A DNA stretch of 64,000 bases from Shewanella eurypsychrophilus (GCF_007004545.3 NZ_CP045503.2:1582501-1646500); one strand, 5' to 3'. Positions 35,916 to 45,468 are shown, counted from the first letter of the stretch. Made by a program: numbers and translations. Notes: generated from the sequence alone by a model not told the origin.

Positions 35916-35931
35916 TATACCAATCGGTATA
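35916..35931. repeat. Short palindrome TATACCAATCGGTATA
   Basis: TATACC-AATC-GGTATA followed by AAGTATTAAAC. A close relative (ATACCGATTGGTAT then AAGAGTATGAAAC) is at 40383-40396, and the outer bases match the MITE ends (ATACCA...TGGTAT). Probably a dispersed intergenic repeat or a solo remnant of the MITE ends. Confidence 0.6.
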
Positions 35932-36044
35932 AGTATTAAACATATTTTGTTTATGCCTATCAGCTCAACTTGCAAAAATGTAACTTCATTGCTAAACCTA
36001 GTGGGTATATTGCTCAAGAAGCGGTATCTGCACATGGAGGTCAT

Positions 36045-36221
36045 ATGCTCATTCTCACTAGAAAGCCAAACTCATCTATTATTATTACTAATATCTTTGA
36101 TGAAAATGGTCAGCAGCTGAAAGATATTGAGATCAATGTTTATTCGGATAATCGTATTGGCATCGAAGCCGATGGCTCGATTGATATCTATCGCAGTGAA
36201 ATTTTAGAGTTAGGTGAATAG
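36045..36221 (+). CDS. CsrA/RsmA-family paralogue (58 aa)
   Basis: From ATG 36045, with a textbook ribosome site (GGAGG, four-base gap), the protein begins MLILTRK like CsrA and keeps the NRIGIEADGSIDIYRSEI strand, including the RNA-contacting Arg (~50, CsrA Arg44) in the YRSEI block. It differs in the middle: SSIIITNIFDENGQQLKDIEINV is longer and unrelated to the GETLMIGDEVTVTV of CsrA. CsrA proteins are small homodimeric mRNA-binding repressors recognising GGA loops. This divergent copy may bind other targets or antagonise CsrA. The frame is open upstream to 35970, but that part lacks a ribosome site. Confidence 0.85.
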   Translation: MLILTRKPNSSIIITNIFDENGQQLKDIEINVYSDNRIGIEADGSIDIYRSEILELGE

Positions 36222-36421
36222 TTCAGATACTCTGGTGTCTTTATGCTCTAAATATTAATGGCCCTAAATATTAGTCGATCTGTATATGAATCGTCTTAAT
36301 ACATCTCTGATGACTGTGTAAGCCAGTCAAGCAGGTTCCTAGTGCTCGCCAACACCCCTTGCTCTCATCTTATCTAACAAGCACCAAGCTTGCCTTTTTA
36401 TTCATAAATTTGAATTTCTGA

Positions 36422-36817
<396 letters not shown>

Positions 36818-36861
36818 CCGCTCTTAATTCATTAGCATGTCTAGTGCCAAAATATGTTGAT

Positions 36862-36888
36862 AAACGCAGCCAGATGCTGCGTTTTTTT
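36862..36888 (+). terminator. Terminator after the truncated haemoglobin gene
   Basis: AAACGCAGC (36862-36870), five-base loop, GCTGCGTTT (36876-36884), then Ts. Confidence 0.88.
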
Positions 36889-37030
36889 GATCTGATTGTT
36901 TGGCAATCAGGTTTGATATCCGAATTCAAGATCTAAGTAATTAGAGTCTCATAATTAAGAACACAAAAAATTTTACTGTTAGTTTTTAGAAGCATAAAGT
37001 AACTTGTCTCTAGTTAAGTTATTTCGGTAA

Positions 37031-37993
37031 GTGGCAAAAAAACTATCAGGTTTAGGTGGATTTTTGAAAACAGAAGATATTAAGCTATTTCAGCAAGTAG
37101 TAGAAAGTGGCAGTCTAGTGAAAACGTCTGATGCTTTGGACTTGGCCAAGTCCAATATTAGCCGACGAATTAAATCATTAGAACAAGAGGTTGGTGCCAA
37201 GCTGTTTACTCGTGAGCCTAAATCTATGCGGCTAACTGAGCAGGGACAAGTTTTCTATCAAAAGTCTAAATCATTGCTGGCAGAGCTAGAGCAAACACTC
37301 ATTGAACTTGCTGAGCCGACTAAAGAGGTCTCTGGCGAGTTAAGAGTGCAGATGGTAGCCAATGCTCACTCTCTTTTATTGGCAAATACCGTCTATCAAT
37401 TTATGGCCAAGTATCCGCAAGTGAAAGCAGAGCTGATTACCACCAATGAAGAGCTTAATCTATCTCAGCAGCATATTGATATTGGCTTTAGTTTTGGTGA
37501 GACTCTTGAAGATAGTAGCTTGATCGCCAGAAGGATAAAGTCAGCGAAACTCAAGCTGTATGCTGCGCCGTCTATGTTTACTAATAATGATAGCCCTCAG
37601 CACCTAAGTGAGCTAGACGGACATAAATATATCCAAACACGGTTACCTAATGGCAAGCTGTTTAAACACAGTTTAGAGGCCGAGTTTGATCCTAAAAAAC
37701 TTGATATTGTGCTAGTGACCAATGATGTGCAAGTGTTACTCGATGCATGCTTATCAGGTCTGGGCATTGCGGCTTTACCTGTTCATTTAGGCGACTTGCT
37801 GGTTAAGCATAATAAGCTGATCCCTATTTGCGATGATAAGATTATTTATCACCTGCATAGCTGGATTATGTATCGAAGTAATCAATTTATGCCCTTAGTG
37901 GTTCGCCGCTTTATCGATTTTGCCGTAGAGCAGTTAGAAAAATCTGATATGCCTGAGGCTACATTACCGGCAGCGAGCCGGTTTCTTATCTAA
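37031..37993 (+). CDS. LysR-family transcriptional regulator
   Basis: A 320-residue regulator with an amino-terminal winged helix (LFQQVVESGSLVKTSDALDLAKSNISRRIKSLEQEVGAKLFTRE) and a LysR substrate-binding domain (~100-300). The start is uncertain: GTG 37031 is used here, while TTG 37064 with AGGTGG upstream would give a more typical amino end. It lies upstream of and co-directional with the PrpE-like acyl-CoA synthetase, but 300 bases away. LysR proteins usually control a divergent gene, and none is divergent here, so the target is unknown. Confidence 0.88.
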   Translation: MAKKLSGLGGFLKTEDIKLFQQVVESGSLVKTSDALDLAKSNISRRIKSLEQEVGAKLFTREPKSMRLTEQGQVFYQKSKSLLAELEQTLIELAEPTKEVSGELRVQMVANAHSLLLANTVYQFMAKYPQVKAELITTNEELNLSQQHIDIGFSFGETLEDSSLIARRIKSAKLKLYAAPSMFTNNDSPQHLSELDGHKYIQTRLPNGKLFKHSLEAEFDPKKLDIVLVTNDVQVLLDACLSGLGIAALPVHLGDLLVKHNKLIPICDDKIIYHLHSWIMYRSNQFMPLVVRRFIDFAVEQLEKSDMPEATLPAASRFLI

Positions 37994-38292
37994 TCATTTA
38001 AATCCTAAATCCTAAATCTTAAATCCTACATTTTCTATCTAATGCCCTCAGCTAAGGGGGCTGCTTTCTATTCTGGTTTTCTAGCAACTTATCCCAAGGT
38101 CTAATGGGAAATGATGTCACTGGCGGCATAATGGATTTTGACCTGACTGTTTTATATACAAGATATGAATGTGTAATTTAAGCAGTGACACCACAAGCAA
38201 GATAATGAGAAAAGATAATGATACGGCGATAAAAATAAAGCATTGAGACTTTACTTAGCCTGAACCATTGCTTTCGATGGAGCATAACGGAT

Positions 38293-40275
38293 ATGTCGGA
38301 ACTTACGTTAAATCAAGATGAGATAAAAAAAACTGGCTTAGATGAAGCACGCCCAGACCTATCAAGACATCTTGAAATTCACCAAGCACTCCACGCACAT
38401 TCACTGACTCAACCAGATGATTTTTGGGCTAATGCCGCAAAATTAATTGATTGGGACAAGACTTGGGATAAGGTACTCGATACGCAAAATGCCCCACTTT
38501 ACTCCTGGTTTTCTGGTGGTGAGTGCAATACTTGCTACAACGCGGTGGACCGACATGTGGAGCAAGGCCGAGGCAAGCAGGTAGCGATTCAATATGTTAG
38601 CCCAGTGACTGAGACCGAATATGGCATCACCTATGATGAGTTACTGGCTCAGGTGAGCCGACTAGCTGGCTACATGGATGCTATTGGTGTGAAAAAAGGG
38701 GATAGGGTGATCATCTATATGCCGATGATCCCTGAAACAGCATTTGCTATGTTGGCATGTGCACGCATTGGCGCCATTCATTCTGTTGTCTTTGGTGGTT
38801 TTGCAGCCAGCGAGCTTGCAGCACGTATCAATGATGCCAAACCTAAACTTATCTTATCGGCATCTTGTGGTGTCGAGCCATCGGGTGTCGTGCCCTATAA
38901 ACCTCTGCTTGATGGTGCCATCGATTTATCGACACATGATGTCGAGCAGTGTCTGATCTTAAATCGCAGTCAATATCATGCTGAGCTCACTAAAGGACGT
39001 GATGTCGACTGGCAAACTGCGGTGTCTAGCGCCAGGAGTATAGCTTGTCAGACTGTCGCCGCTACCGATCCCCTTTATGTGCTCTATACGTCGGGAACCA
39101 CCGGCCAACCTAAAGGCGTGGTGCGTGATAACGGTGGTCATGGCGTGGCGCTGGCATGGTCAATGAAAAATATCTATGACATTGGCCCTGGTGATACTTT
39201 TTGGGCGGCCTCGGATGTGGGTTGGGTCGTGGGTCATTCCTATATTGTTTACGGACCACTTTTAGTGGGTGCAACCACGCTGTTATTTGAAGGCAAGCCC
39301 ATAGGCACGCCGGATCCCGGCATATTCTGGCGGACCATAGAAAAATACCGGGTGAAAAGTTTCTTTACTGCCCCAACGGCAATACGCGCCATTAAGCGTG
39401 ATGATCCCGATGGTGACTTTCTGCGTGATACGGATTTAACTTGCTTAAAAACGCTGTTTTTAGCAGGGGAGCGTTGCGATCCTGATACGCTACATTGGGC
39501 GGAAGATAGGCTAGGAAAACCGGTGATAGATCATTGGTGGCAAACAGAGACGGGCTGGCCCGTTGCCGCTAATTTAATGGGCGTAGCTCCGATTCAGGTT
39601 AAAGCAGGTTCTCCCGCACTGGCTGTACCTGGCTTTGAGGTTGAAGTTCTCGATGAACAGGGAGAGGTCGTTCCTGCCGGGGAATCAGGCAATGTCGTGA
39701 TCAAGTTACCTTTGCCACCAGGTACGCTCACCACCTTGTGGCAAAATGAACAAAGATATCTCGATAGTTATTTATCTATGTATCCAGGTTATTACCTTAC
39801 CGGAGATGCGGGTTATATGGATGAAGAGGGCTACCTGTATATCATGAGCCGTATCGATGACATCATCAATGTGGCTGGGCATCGACTCTCTACCGGCAGG
39901 TTCGAGGAGGTATTGTGTCAGCACGAAGCGGTGGCTGAAGTGGCGGTGATCGGTGTTGAAGATAAGCTAAAGGGCCAGTTACCTCTAGGCCTAGTGGTGC
40001 TTAAAAAGGGAGTGTTTTTATCCGATGAGGAGTTGCATCGTGAATTAATCACACTCGTCAGGGAGCATATTGGCCCGGTGGCGTCTTTTCGTTTAGTCAG
40101 TGTTATCCAAAAACTGCCGAAGACACGATCAGGCAAAGTGCTCAGAGGCACCATGAGAAAGATTGCAGATAATCAGGAATATAAAGCGCCGGCAACCATA
40201 GAAGATCCTCAAACGCTTGAGCTAGTGCGTAATGTACTGACCCGCATGGGCTATGCCGATGCCTTAATACCTTAA
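38293..40275 (+). CDS. prpE: PrpE-like propionyl/acetyl-CoA synthetase
   Basis: A 660-residue AMP-forming acyl-CoA synthetase of the Acs/PrpE branch. Signatures: YTSGTTGQPKGVVRDNGGH (phosphate-binding loop), HWWQTETGWPV, TGDAGYMDEEGYLYIMSRIDDIINVAGHR, and the catalytic, acetylation-sensitive lysine in PKTRSGKVLRGTMRK. The start of the chain (FWANAAKLIDWDKTWDKVLD) and GVVRDNGGHGVAL favour PrpE (propionate) over Acs, although no prpBCD genes are in the window. The 300 bases upstream contain no other gene. The stop codon lies inside an 8-bp tandem repeat. Confidence 0.88.
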   Translation: MSELTLNQDEIKKTGLDEARPDLSRHLEIHQALHAHSLTQPDDFWANAAKLIDWDKTWDKVLDTQNAPLYSWFSGGECNTCYNAVDRHVEQGRGKQVAIQYVSPVTETEYGITYDELLAQVSRLAGYMDAIGVKKGDRVIIYMPMIPETAFAMLACARIGAIHSVVFGGFAASELAARINDAKPKLILSASCGVEPSGVVPYKPLLDGAIDLSTHDVEQCLILNRSQYHAELTKGRDVDWQTAVSSARSIACQTVAATDPLYVLYTSGTTGQPKGVVRDNGGHGVALAWSMKNIYDIGPGDTFWAASDVGWVVGHSYIVYGPLLVGATTLLFEGKPIGTPDPGIFWRTIEKYRVKSFFTAPTAIRAIKRDDPDGDFLRDTDLTCLKTLFLAGERCDPDTLHWAEDRLGKPVIDHWWQTETGWPVAANLMGVAPIQVKAGSPALAVPGFEVEVLDEQGEVVPAGESGNVVIKLPLPPGTLTTLWQNEQRYLDSYLSMYPGYYLTGDAGYMDEEGYLYIMSRIDDIINVAGHRLSTGRFEEVLCQHEAVAEVAVIGVEDKLKGQLPLGLVVLKKGVFLSDEELHRELITLVREHIGPVASFRLVSVIQKLPKTRSGKVLRGTMRKIADNQEYKAPATIEDPQTLELVRNVLTRMGYADALIP

Positions 40276-40285
40276 TACCTTAATA
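40262..40285 (+). repeat. Three tandem CCTTAATA repeats over the prpE stop
   Basis: CCTTAATA at 40262-40269, 40270-40277 and 40278-40285; the stop TAA (40273-40275) lies in the second copy. The last residues LIP come from the repeat. Confidence 0.93.
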
Positions 40286-40312
40286 CTTGAGTGTGAACTT
40301 AGGAGTTATCAT

Positions 40313-40358
40313 ATGGCTAAGCAGATGTTATTCAATAACACTCCTTAGCCATTTTTTA
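40313..40358 (+). terminator. Terminator after prpE
   Basis: ATGGCTAAG (40313-40321) pairs with CTTAGCCAT (40344-40352) around an inner TGTTATT/AATAACA stem, followed by a T-run. Confidence 0.85.
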
Positions 40359-40382
40359 TAGAAGTTTACCGTTTGGATAGTC

Positions 40383-40396
40383 ATACCGATTGGTAT
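40383..40396. repeat. Short palindrome ATACCGATTGGTAT
   Basis: Second member of the short palindrome family seen at 35916-35931. Found in the ~340-base gap between prpE and gnd, which otherwise shows the prpE terminator and no gene. Confidence 0.6.
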
Positions 40397-40618
40397 AAGA
40401 GTATGAAACTTATTCGCCTTAGAAGTGTTAAACCTAGTAATTTAGTTACCAAAGTCTGTATAATCTCCGCCAAAATATAACCTATCGTCTATGCTCATTA
40501 ATTGAGTAAACTCTTATAAAAGAGTGGCTGAAATTCTAGTGTGTATGTCGCTTTACAATACGCATCGGCTATTAAAAAGATAGGGACAAACAATCTCTGT
40601 GACCTGCGGAATCTATCA

Positions 40619-42172
40619 ATGACAAACCACACTAAATTACATGATATCGGCGTTATCGGACTCGGTGTTATGGGCAAAAATCTTGCGCTTAATATTGCCG
40701 ACAATCAATACCGAGTTGCCGCCTTTGACCTAGACGCAGTCAAGGTTCAAGGCGTTGTTCAACAAGAGAAATCTGATCGCATTACCAGTAAGCAACCTCA
40801 GGTGCCATTGCGTATCCAAGGCTGTAATAATCTTTCTGAAATGTTATCGAGTCTCGAAAAACCTCGTGTTCTGGTACTTTCGGTCCCCGCTGGTGCCCCT
40901 GTTGATGGTGTATGTAATGCGCTTATCGATGCAGGTATCGAGTCTGATGATATTGTTATCGATACGGGCAATAGTTTATGGACAGATACGGTTGAGCGTG
41001 AAGCGCGTTATGCCAAGCAATTTATCTTCTTCAGCTGCGCCGTCTCGGGCGGTGAGATGGGCGCACGTTTCGGCCCATCCTTGATGCCAAGCGGTGACAT
41101 TAAAGCCTGGGACAGAATCAAACCTATCTGGGAAGCTATTGCGGCGAAAGTCGATGCTAAAACAGGCTTACCGATAGAGCGCCAAGAGCCGGGTAATCCG
41201 GTTACCGAAGGTGAGCCATGTACGACTTATATCGGTCCAGCGGGTTCTGGTCACTATGTCAAAATGGTGCATAACGGTATCGAATATGCCGATATGCAGC
41301 TCATCTGCGAAGCTTACCAGCTACTCAGCGATGGCTTTAACATGACAGCGAATGAGATTGCTGACCTGTTTGATACCTGGAACCAAGGCAGTCTCAATAG
41401 CTACTTGATGGAGATCAGTGCCCAAGTGTTAAGACAAGCCGATCCTATTTCTGGTAAGCCATTGGTTGAGATGATCCTCGATAAAGCAGGGCAGAAAGGT
41501 ACCGGACTGTGGACTGCTGTGAGCAGTTTACAGATAGGTTGCCCAGCCCCAACCATTGCTGAAGCCGTGTATGCTCGTGCCATCAGCACGCAAAAGAGTC
41601 AGCGCAAGACCTTGAGCGCGTTACTGAAAGGGCCTGAAAATGAGCAGCCTACAGATGCTGAGCGTGAGCTATTTGTTGCTCAACTAGAGAATGCACTCTA
41701 TTGCGCTAAGATCGCTTGTTATGCCCAAGGTTTTCAGTTAATGGCGATGGCAGGAAAAGAGAAGGGCTGGAATTTAGACTTCGCCGAAATCGCTAAAATT
41801 TGGCGTGCTGGTTGTATTATCCGTGCTAAATTTTTGCAATCTATAACTCAAGCTTATCAGGCTGCAGCGAGTGATGAGATTGAATTAGATAACTTGTTGA
41901 TGGCTGATGCATTCAGTTCAGCGCTATCTGAAAAGCAACTGGATTGGCGAAAAGCGGTATCGACCGCAGTGATGAAAGGTATTCCTTCGCCATGTATTAG
42001 TTCTGCTTTGGCCTATTACGACAGTTATCGCTGTGAAACCTTGCCTGCTAGCTTGTTGCAAGGACAGAGAGACTTCTTCGGTGCGCACACGTTTGAGCGT
42101 ACCGATAAACCAGCGGGTGAGAAATATCACCTTAACTGGAGTAGCGCAGATCGAGATCTCATTAAAGTTTAA
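40619..42172 (+). CDS. gnd: 6-phosphogluconate dehydrogenase, decarboxylating
   Basis: Pentose-phosphate enzyme making ribulose 5-phosphate, CO2 and NADPH. ATG 40619 gives 517 residues; the frame opens at 40541, but DIGVIGLGVMGKNLALNIAD should lie near the amino end. Active-site blocks are present: VSGGEMGARFGPSLMPSG, GSGHYVKMVHNGIEYADMQ (with catalytic Lys and the HNGIEY motif) and the later NLLMADAFSSAL. The ribosome site (GCGGA, more than five bases away) is weak. The enzyme is slightly longer than E. coli Gnd (468), as in other marine gammaproteobacteria. No zwf, pgl or edd gene adjoins it. Confidence 0.94.
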   Translation: MTNHTKLHDIGVIGLGVMGKNLALNIADNQYRVAAFDLDAVKVQGVVQQEKSDRITSKQPQVPLRIQGCNNLSEMLSSLEKPRVLVLSVPAGAPVDGVCNALIDAGIESDDIVIDTGNSLWTDTVEREARYAKQFIFFSCAVSGGEMGARFGPSLMPSGDIKAWDRIKPIWEAIAAKVDAKTGLPIERQEPGNPVTEGEPCTTYIGPAGSGHYVKMVHNGIEYADMQLICEAYQLLSDGFNMTANEIADLFDTWNQGSLNSYLMEISAQVLRQADPISGKPLVEMILDKAGQKGTGLWTAVSSLQIGCPAPTIAEAVYARAISTQKSQRKTLSALLKGPENEQPTDAERELFVAQLENALYCAKIACYAQGFQLMAMAGKEKGWNLDFAEIAKIWRAGCIIRAKFLQSITQAYQAAASDEIELDNLLMADAFSSALSEKQLDWRKAVSTAVMKGIPSPCISSALAYYDSYRCETLPASLLQGQRDFFGAHTFERTDKPAGEKYHLNWSSADRDLIKV

Positions 42173-42208
42173 TGGCTTCAATGAATCTTAGTTAGCACTG
42201 TCATCAGC

Positions 42209-42236
42209 AAAAAGGCTTCCCGCGGGAAGCCTTTTT
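42209..42236. terminator. Terminator after gnd
   Basis: A near-perfect palindrome AAAAAGGCTTCCCG / CGGGAAGCCTTTTT. Bidirectional: it can also serve the convergent pseudouridine synthase gene. Confidence 0.92.
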
Positions 42237-42269
42237 CGTATCTATTGGTTTTACTTGCTATCAAATCGG

Positions 42270-43949
42270 CTAAAAATCAGCGTCAATCTGAAAGCTCATC
42301 GGCTCGTCGGTGATAGGGTGATTAAGTTCTAATAGTTCAGCATGAAGGTGTAGTCGGTCGGATTTTTTGCCATAAAGGTCATCGCCAACAATTGGCATAT
42401 TAAGCCCATCAGGGTGTGCGCTGTGAACCCTAAGTTGATGCGTTCTTCCTGTCTTAGGATAGAGGTAGACCTTGGTTTGCTGATTTTTGCGAGTGATAAC
42501 TTGCCAGCTTGTTTGAGCGGGCTTGCCATGTTCAAAGCAGACGAGCTGTCTGGGTCTATCATCAAAGTCACCCCGTAGCGGCAGAGTGATAACTCCTTCA
42601 TCTTGGCTGAGTTCACCAGTTAAGAGGGCGACATAACGTTTTTTTACCGTGCGACAGATAAATTGCTTCTGCAGGCTCTTATTGGCAGCCTTGTTGAGGG
42701 CGATGACCATCAAGCCTGAGGTGGACATATCGAGCCTGTGTACGATAAGTGGGCCAGTAGCCTCTGGGAATTGACCTTTAATGCGTGAATAAACAGAGTC
42801 TAGGATATTCTTACCCGGCACAGAGAGGAATTCTGCAGGTTTATTGATCACCAGCATATCATCGTCTTGATAGATGATATCAAGGTGCTTACCCTCAGCT
42901 GGGTTAGTGAGCAGCGGGTTCTCATCGGTCGGAAGACCGTCTAGCATATGTCCCAATATAGGCTGGCATTTTCCCTGACAGGCGCCATAGAAGTTCTTAT
43001 GCTGTCTTATCTCAGACTTAGGCGCTTCACCCCACCAAAACTCAGCCATAGCGAGTGGTGTCATACCATTGTTAAAGGCAAAGTGTAACAGCTTAGGCGC
43101 GGCGCACTCACCTGAACCCGCTGGTGGTACCTTGTGAATCGTCCCTTTAAAAATCTCACCTAAACTTTGCTCCTCGCCCTTGATATTCAAGAAGCGGTAT
43201 TCATCAAATAGACGTTGCTGCAGCGCGGCGGACATGGTTTTTCGTTTCTGCTTTAAGGCCGTTAAGTGTTGACTGGCCTGCTCAAGTGCATGCTTTGCTG
43301 ATGCGAGTTGCTCATCCCAATAACTGTTAAGCGCCCTTAATTGATTTTTATCTTGAACGCTCTCTCGACTCATCTGAATTCTGAGTTGTTTTAGCGCCTG
43401 TTCATCGAGTGTGTCCCCAGCAGCGCGTTGCAGTTTTCGTTGTTTACGGTTTTCAATCATTAAGGCGCGATGAGCAGCTATCTGCTCTTGAGCTGATAGT
43501 GTTTTATCGGCAAGCTGTGATTGCAGTAGCGCTATCTCAGGATTGTCTTTAAGCGTATTAATCTCAGCATTGATCAAGTTGATTTTGGCCTGCTCAGGCG
43601 GAAAAAAGCTGCCCTCAGCCAACATATCAAATACAGGTGGAACAAAGTGAGTGAGTAGATTTTGATCGGCAATCTTGCCTGAAAATGCCGACAGATAGCC
43701 CAACTCTCCCTGACTATTTTTTACCAGCAGTACACCAAACATCTTGCCTAAACCAGAGCCTTCAGCTTCACGTAAACCAAAGTCATGTCGCCATTCAGTC
43801 TGAGACTCTAAGTGTTGCTGTAACTCACTGGCTGCCAACAGACACAGAGGGTGAGGTTCATAATAGAACGGAAAGGTAAAACGCACCGGCAGCGTAAATT
43901 CTGTGGTTGGTGCTTTAAATGGCGTAAAACAATCTTCTGGAGAGTACAT
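42270..43949 (-). CDS. RluA-family pseudouridine synthase with long N-terminal extension
   Basis: A 559-residue protein. The carboxy-terminal third is a complete RluA-type catalytic domain: IYQDDDMLVINKPAEFLSVPG, the motif HRLDMSTSGLMV with catalytic Asp ~407, and GRTHQLRVH. The first ~350 residues include a helical, coiled-coil-rich region (~120-240) and a segment with cysteines and histidines (FYGACQGKCQPILGHML). Ordinary RluA enzymes are 220-330 residues. The extension may recognise a particular RNA. This long form is known from several gammaproteobacteria, but its target RNA cannot be read here. Confidence 0.88.
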   Translation of the reverse strand: MYSPEDCFTPFKAPTTEFTLPVRFTFPFYYEPHPLCLLAASELQQHLESQTEWRHDFGLREAEGSGLGKMFGVLLVKNSQGELGYLSAFSGKIADQNLLTHFVPPVFDMLAEGSFFPPEQAKINLINAEINTLKDNPEIALLQSQLADKTLSAQEQIAAHRALMIENRKQRKLQRAAGDTLDEQALKQLRIQMSRESVQDKNQLRALNSYWDEQLASAKHALEQASQHLTALKQKRKTMSAALQQRLFDEYRFLNIKGEEQSLGEIFKGTIHKVPPAGSGECAAPKLLHFAFNNGMTPLAMAEFWWGEAPKSEIRQHKNFYGACQGKCQPILGHMLDGLPTDENPLLTNPAEGKHLDIIYQDDDMLVINKPAEFLSVPGKNILDSVYSRIKGQFPEATGPLIVHRLDMSTSGLMVIALNKAANKSLQKQFICRTVKKRYVALLTGELSQDEGVITLPLRGDFDDRPRQLVCFEHGKPAQTSWQVITRKNQQTKVYLYPKTGRTHQLRVHSAHPDGLNMPIVGDDLYGKKSDRLHLHAELLELNHPITDEPMSFQIDADF

Positions 43950-44476
43950 CTGCTGGTCTGCTTAAATAAATGGTTAGCCGTGGACGTTTAGCGCTTGAAG
44001 CTCGAGTCTCATCTGGACTCAATGCGTTCATCTGGCGATAAATGTCGATAAAAAACGAGCTGGGGATTTTAACCTTTTACCGACAAGAGATCATCTTGCA
44101 ATAGAAAAATTGCTGTTTTTTGTTTTAATTCGTTTGTGGGGATTTTCTTGGGACTGTTTTGAAGGCCATATTTTATTGAATATTTCGTTGATAGTTGCAA
44201 CATTATTGATGACCATCACTTCCTCTCTATTTTCTTTTTTCCCCTCAGTGTTCTCCGTGAAAGCGAAGCGCTTCGTGGTGAAATTATGCTTTGGATAAAG
44301 GTTAAACTAAGACCTTATTATGAAATTTTGTGAGGGAAATACATTTGATTATAATGATATAAATGGAGTGGTGAGGCATCGGCCAAGTCCTGAAATCGAT
44401 TTATGCCCTGCAAATAGCACAAGGCATAAATACTAAGACGTTAAAGAACAACGTAAATTTTGAGGTTAGGCGCGGT
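43950..44476. other. Intergenic region, no reliable gene
   Basis: About 525 bases. A 62-codon plus-strand ORF (44110-44298) encodes a hydrophobic peptide but has no ribosome site and unusual composition, so I do not call it. A GAAGCGCTTC palindrome lies near 44260. AT-rich towards the next gene. Confidence 0.35.
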
Positions 44477-44962
44477 ATGATAAAAAAACTTGATAACTCT
44501 AATGAACAAGTTGCAGAACAAATTTACTCTGTTTTTCAAAACTCTTATAAAATTGAAGCTCAACTTATTGGTACCCTTTATTTTCCTCCACTGTCGCGAA
44601 GTGCTCAAGATATAGAAGATTCAAAAACACTATTTTATGGCTTTAGTGAAAATGAATGTCTTGCTGCAGTTATCGAGATTGCTGTAGAAGATAGGCTCTT
44701 AGAGCTTAATAGTTTGACTGTCGACCCAAAGTATTTTAGGAGAGGTATCGCAGACAAATTGATAAGTTATATTCTAGAGCTAATTGATTTTAAAGAAGCT
44801 ATTGTTGAGACGGCTGTTGTAAATAAGCCTGCAATTAATTTATATAATAAACATGGCTTTGTTGAGTTTAAAAGATGGATTCCCTCACATGGTATTGAAA
44901 AGCTAGCAATGAAGCTTATAGATGCCGCAAGTTGTCATTCTTTTTCTAAAGCTGATTGCTGA
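44477..44962 (+). CDS. GNAT-family N-acetyltransferase
   Basis: A 161-residue protein with the GNAT fold order: LLELNSLTVDPKYFRRGIADKLISYIL (acetyl-CoA pyrophosphate loop, here RRGIA) and the later AVVNKPAINLYNKHGFVEF motif. The gene is visibly AT-richer than its neighbours and sits alone between long spacers, which suggests recent acquisition. Substrate unknown. GAGGTTAGG precedes the ATG at some distance. Confidence 0.82.
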   Translation: MIKKLDNSNEQVAEQIYSVFQNSYKIEAQLIGTLYFPPLSRSAQDIEDSKTLFYGFSENECLAAVIEIAVEDRLLELNSLTVDPKYFRRGIADKLISYILELIDFKEAIVETAVVNKPAINLYNKHGFVEFKRWIPSHGIEKLAMKLIDAASCHSFSKADC

Positions 44963-45018
44963 CAAACTGATGCTGGGTTCGACAGATAAGTCGATGTAAT
45001 AAAATATACTGGAAAATA

Positions 45019-45050
45019 AATGGCCATCGAAAAGTTTTGATGGCCATTAA
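45019..45050. terminator. Bidirectional terminator
   Basis: AATGGCCATC and GATGGCCATT flank an AAAAG/TTTT loop region; convergent between the GNAT and the small basic protein. Confidence 0.75.
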
Positions 45051-45054
45051 GTGC

Positions 45055-45171
45055 TTAATGAGCTAGAGAATTACTTGAGGTTTTCTTCGCCGCCTTTGCT
45101 GCTTTCTTCTCTTTTGCTGTTAAAAGCGGTTTCTTTTTAACATTCTTTTTACTGTCTTGGCCTTTACTCAT
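45055..45171 (-). CDS. Small lysine-rich protein (38 aa)
   Basis: ATG 45171 has a clear ribosome site (AAAGGAAAG four bases upstream). The 38-residue product MSKGQDSKKNVKKKPLLTA... is very basic, ends with Ala/Lys repeats, and is predicted disordered or helical. The frame opens earlier, at 45270, but that part lacks a start signal. Short basic proteins with this MSKGQDSKKN opening occur in several gammaproteobacteria; function unknown, nucleic-acid binding is a guess from charge. Confidence 0.72.
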   Translation of the reverse strand: MSKGQDSKKNVKKKPLLTAKEKKAAKAAKKTSSNSLAH

Positions 45172-45357
45172 GATACTTTCCTTTTGAGGTAAACTCGTAA
45201 ACCTAAAGTTAGTTTGAGCCAACCTAAGGGCTGAAGTTACGCAGTGGCCTTCTATCAAGATAGAGGTCAATACATAACGATATCAGTATGACCCTACAGA
45301 CGATCAATTGATAGGAATAGCTTACATTAGCCGGTCGGTATATGCATTGCTGTATAT

Positions 45358-45409
45358 TATTAGCGCATACTGTTAGCAGATACTATTAGCGCATTCTATT
45401 AGCGGAGAT
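45358..45409 (+). repeat. Four tandem imperfect 13-bp repeats
   Basis: TATTAGCGCATAC, TGTTAGCAGATAC, TATTAGCGCATTC, TATTAGCGGAGAT, exactly 13 bases each, in the 297-base gap between the small basic protein and the GST gene. Nothing else recognised in this gap. Confidence 0.85.
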
Positions 45410-45468
45410 TATGTGTTGCCCTATAGCAATCGTTTACACGAAGCATTAACAGGCTATCTAGAACTTTT

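Noticed and set aside
35970..36044. 25-residue N-terminal extension of the CsrA paralogue
   Set aside because: The GGAGG ribosome site sits inside it and MLILTR must be at the amino end for a CsrA fold.
37996..38030. AATCCTAAATCTTAAATCC as a regulatory repeat
   Set aside because: Simple short AT-rich repetition after the LysR gene, with no phasing or palindrome.
44110..44298. 62-codon hydrophobic ORF in the spacer before the GNAT gene
   Set aside because: No ribosome site, a low-complexity Ser/Phe/Leu composition, and no recognisable pattern; likely chance in AT-rich DNA.
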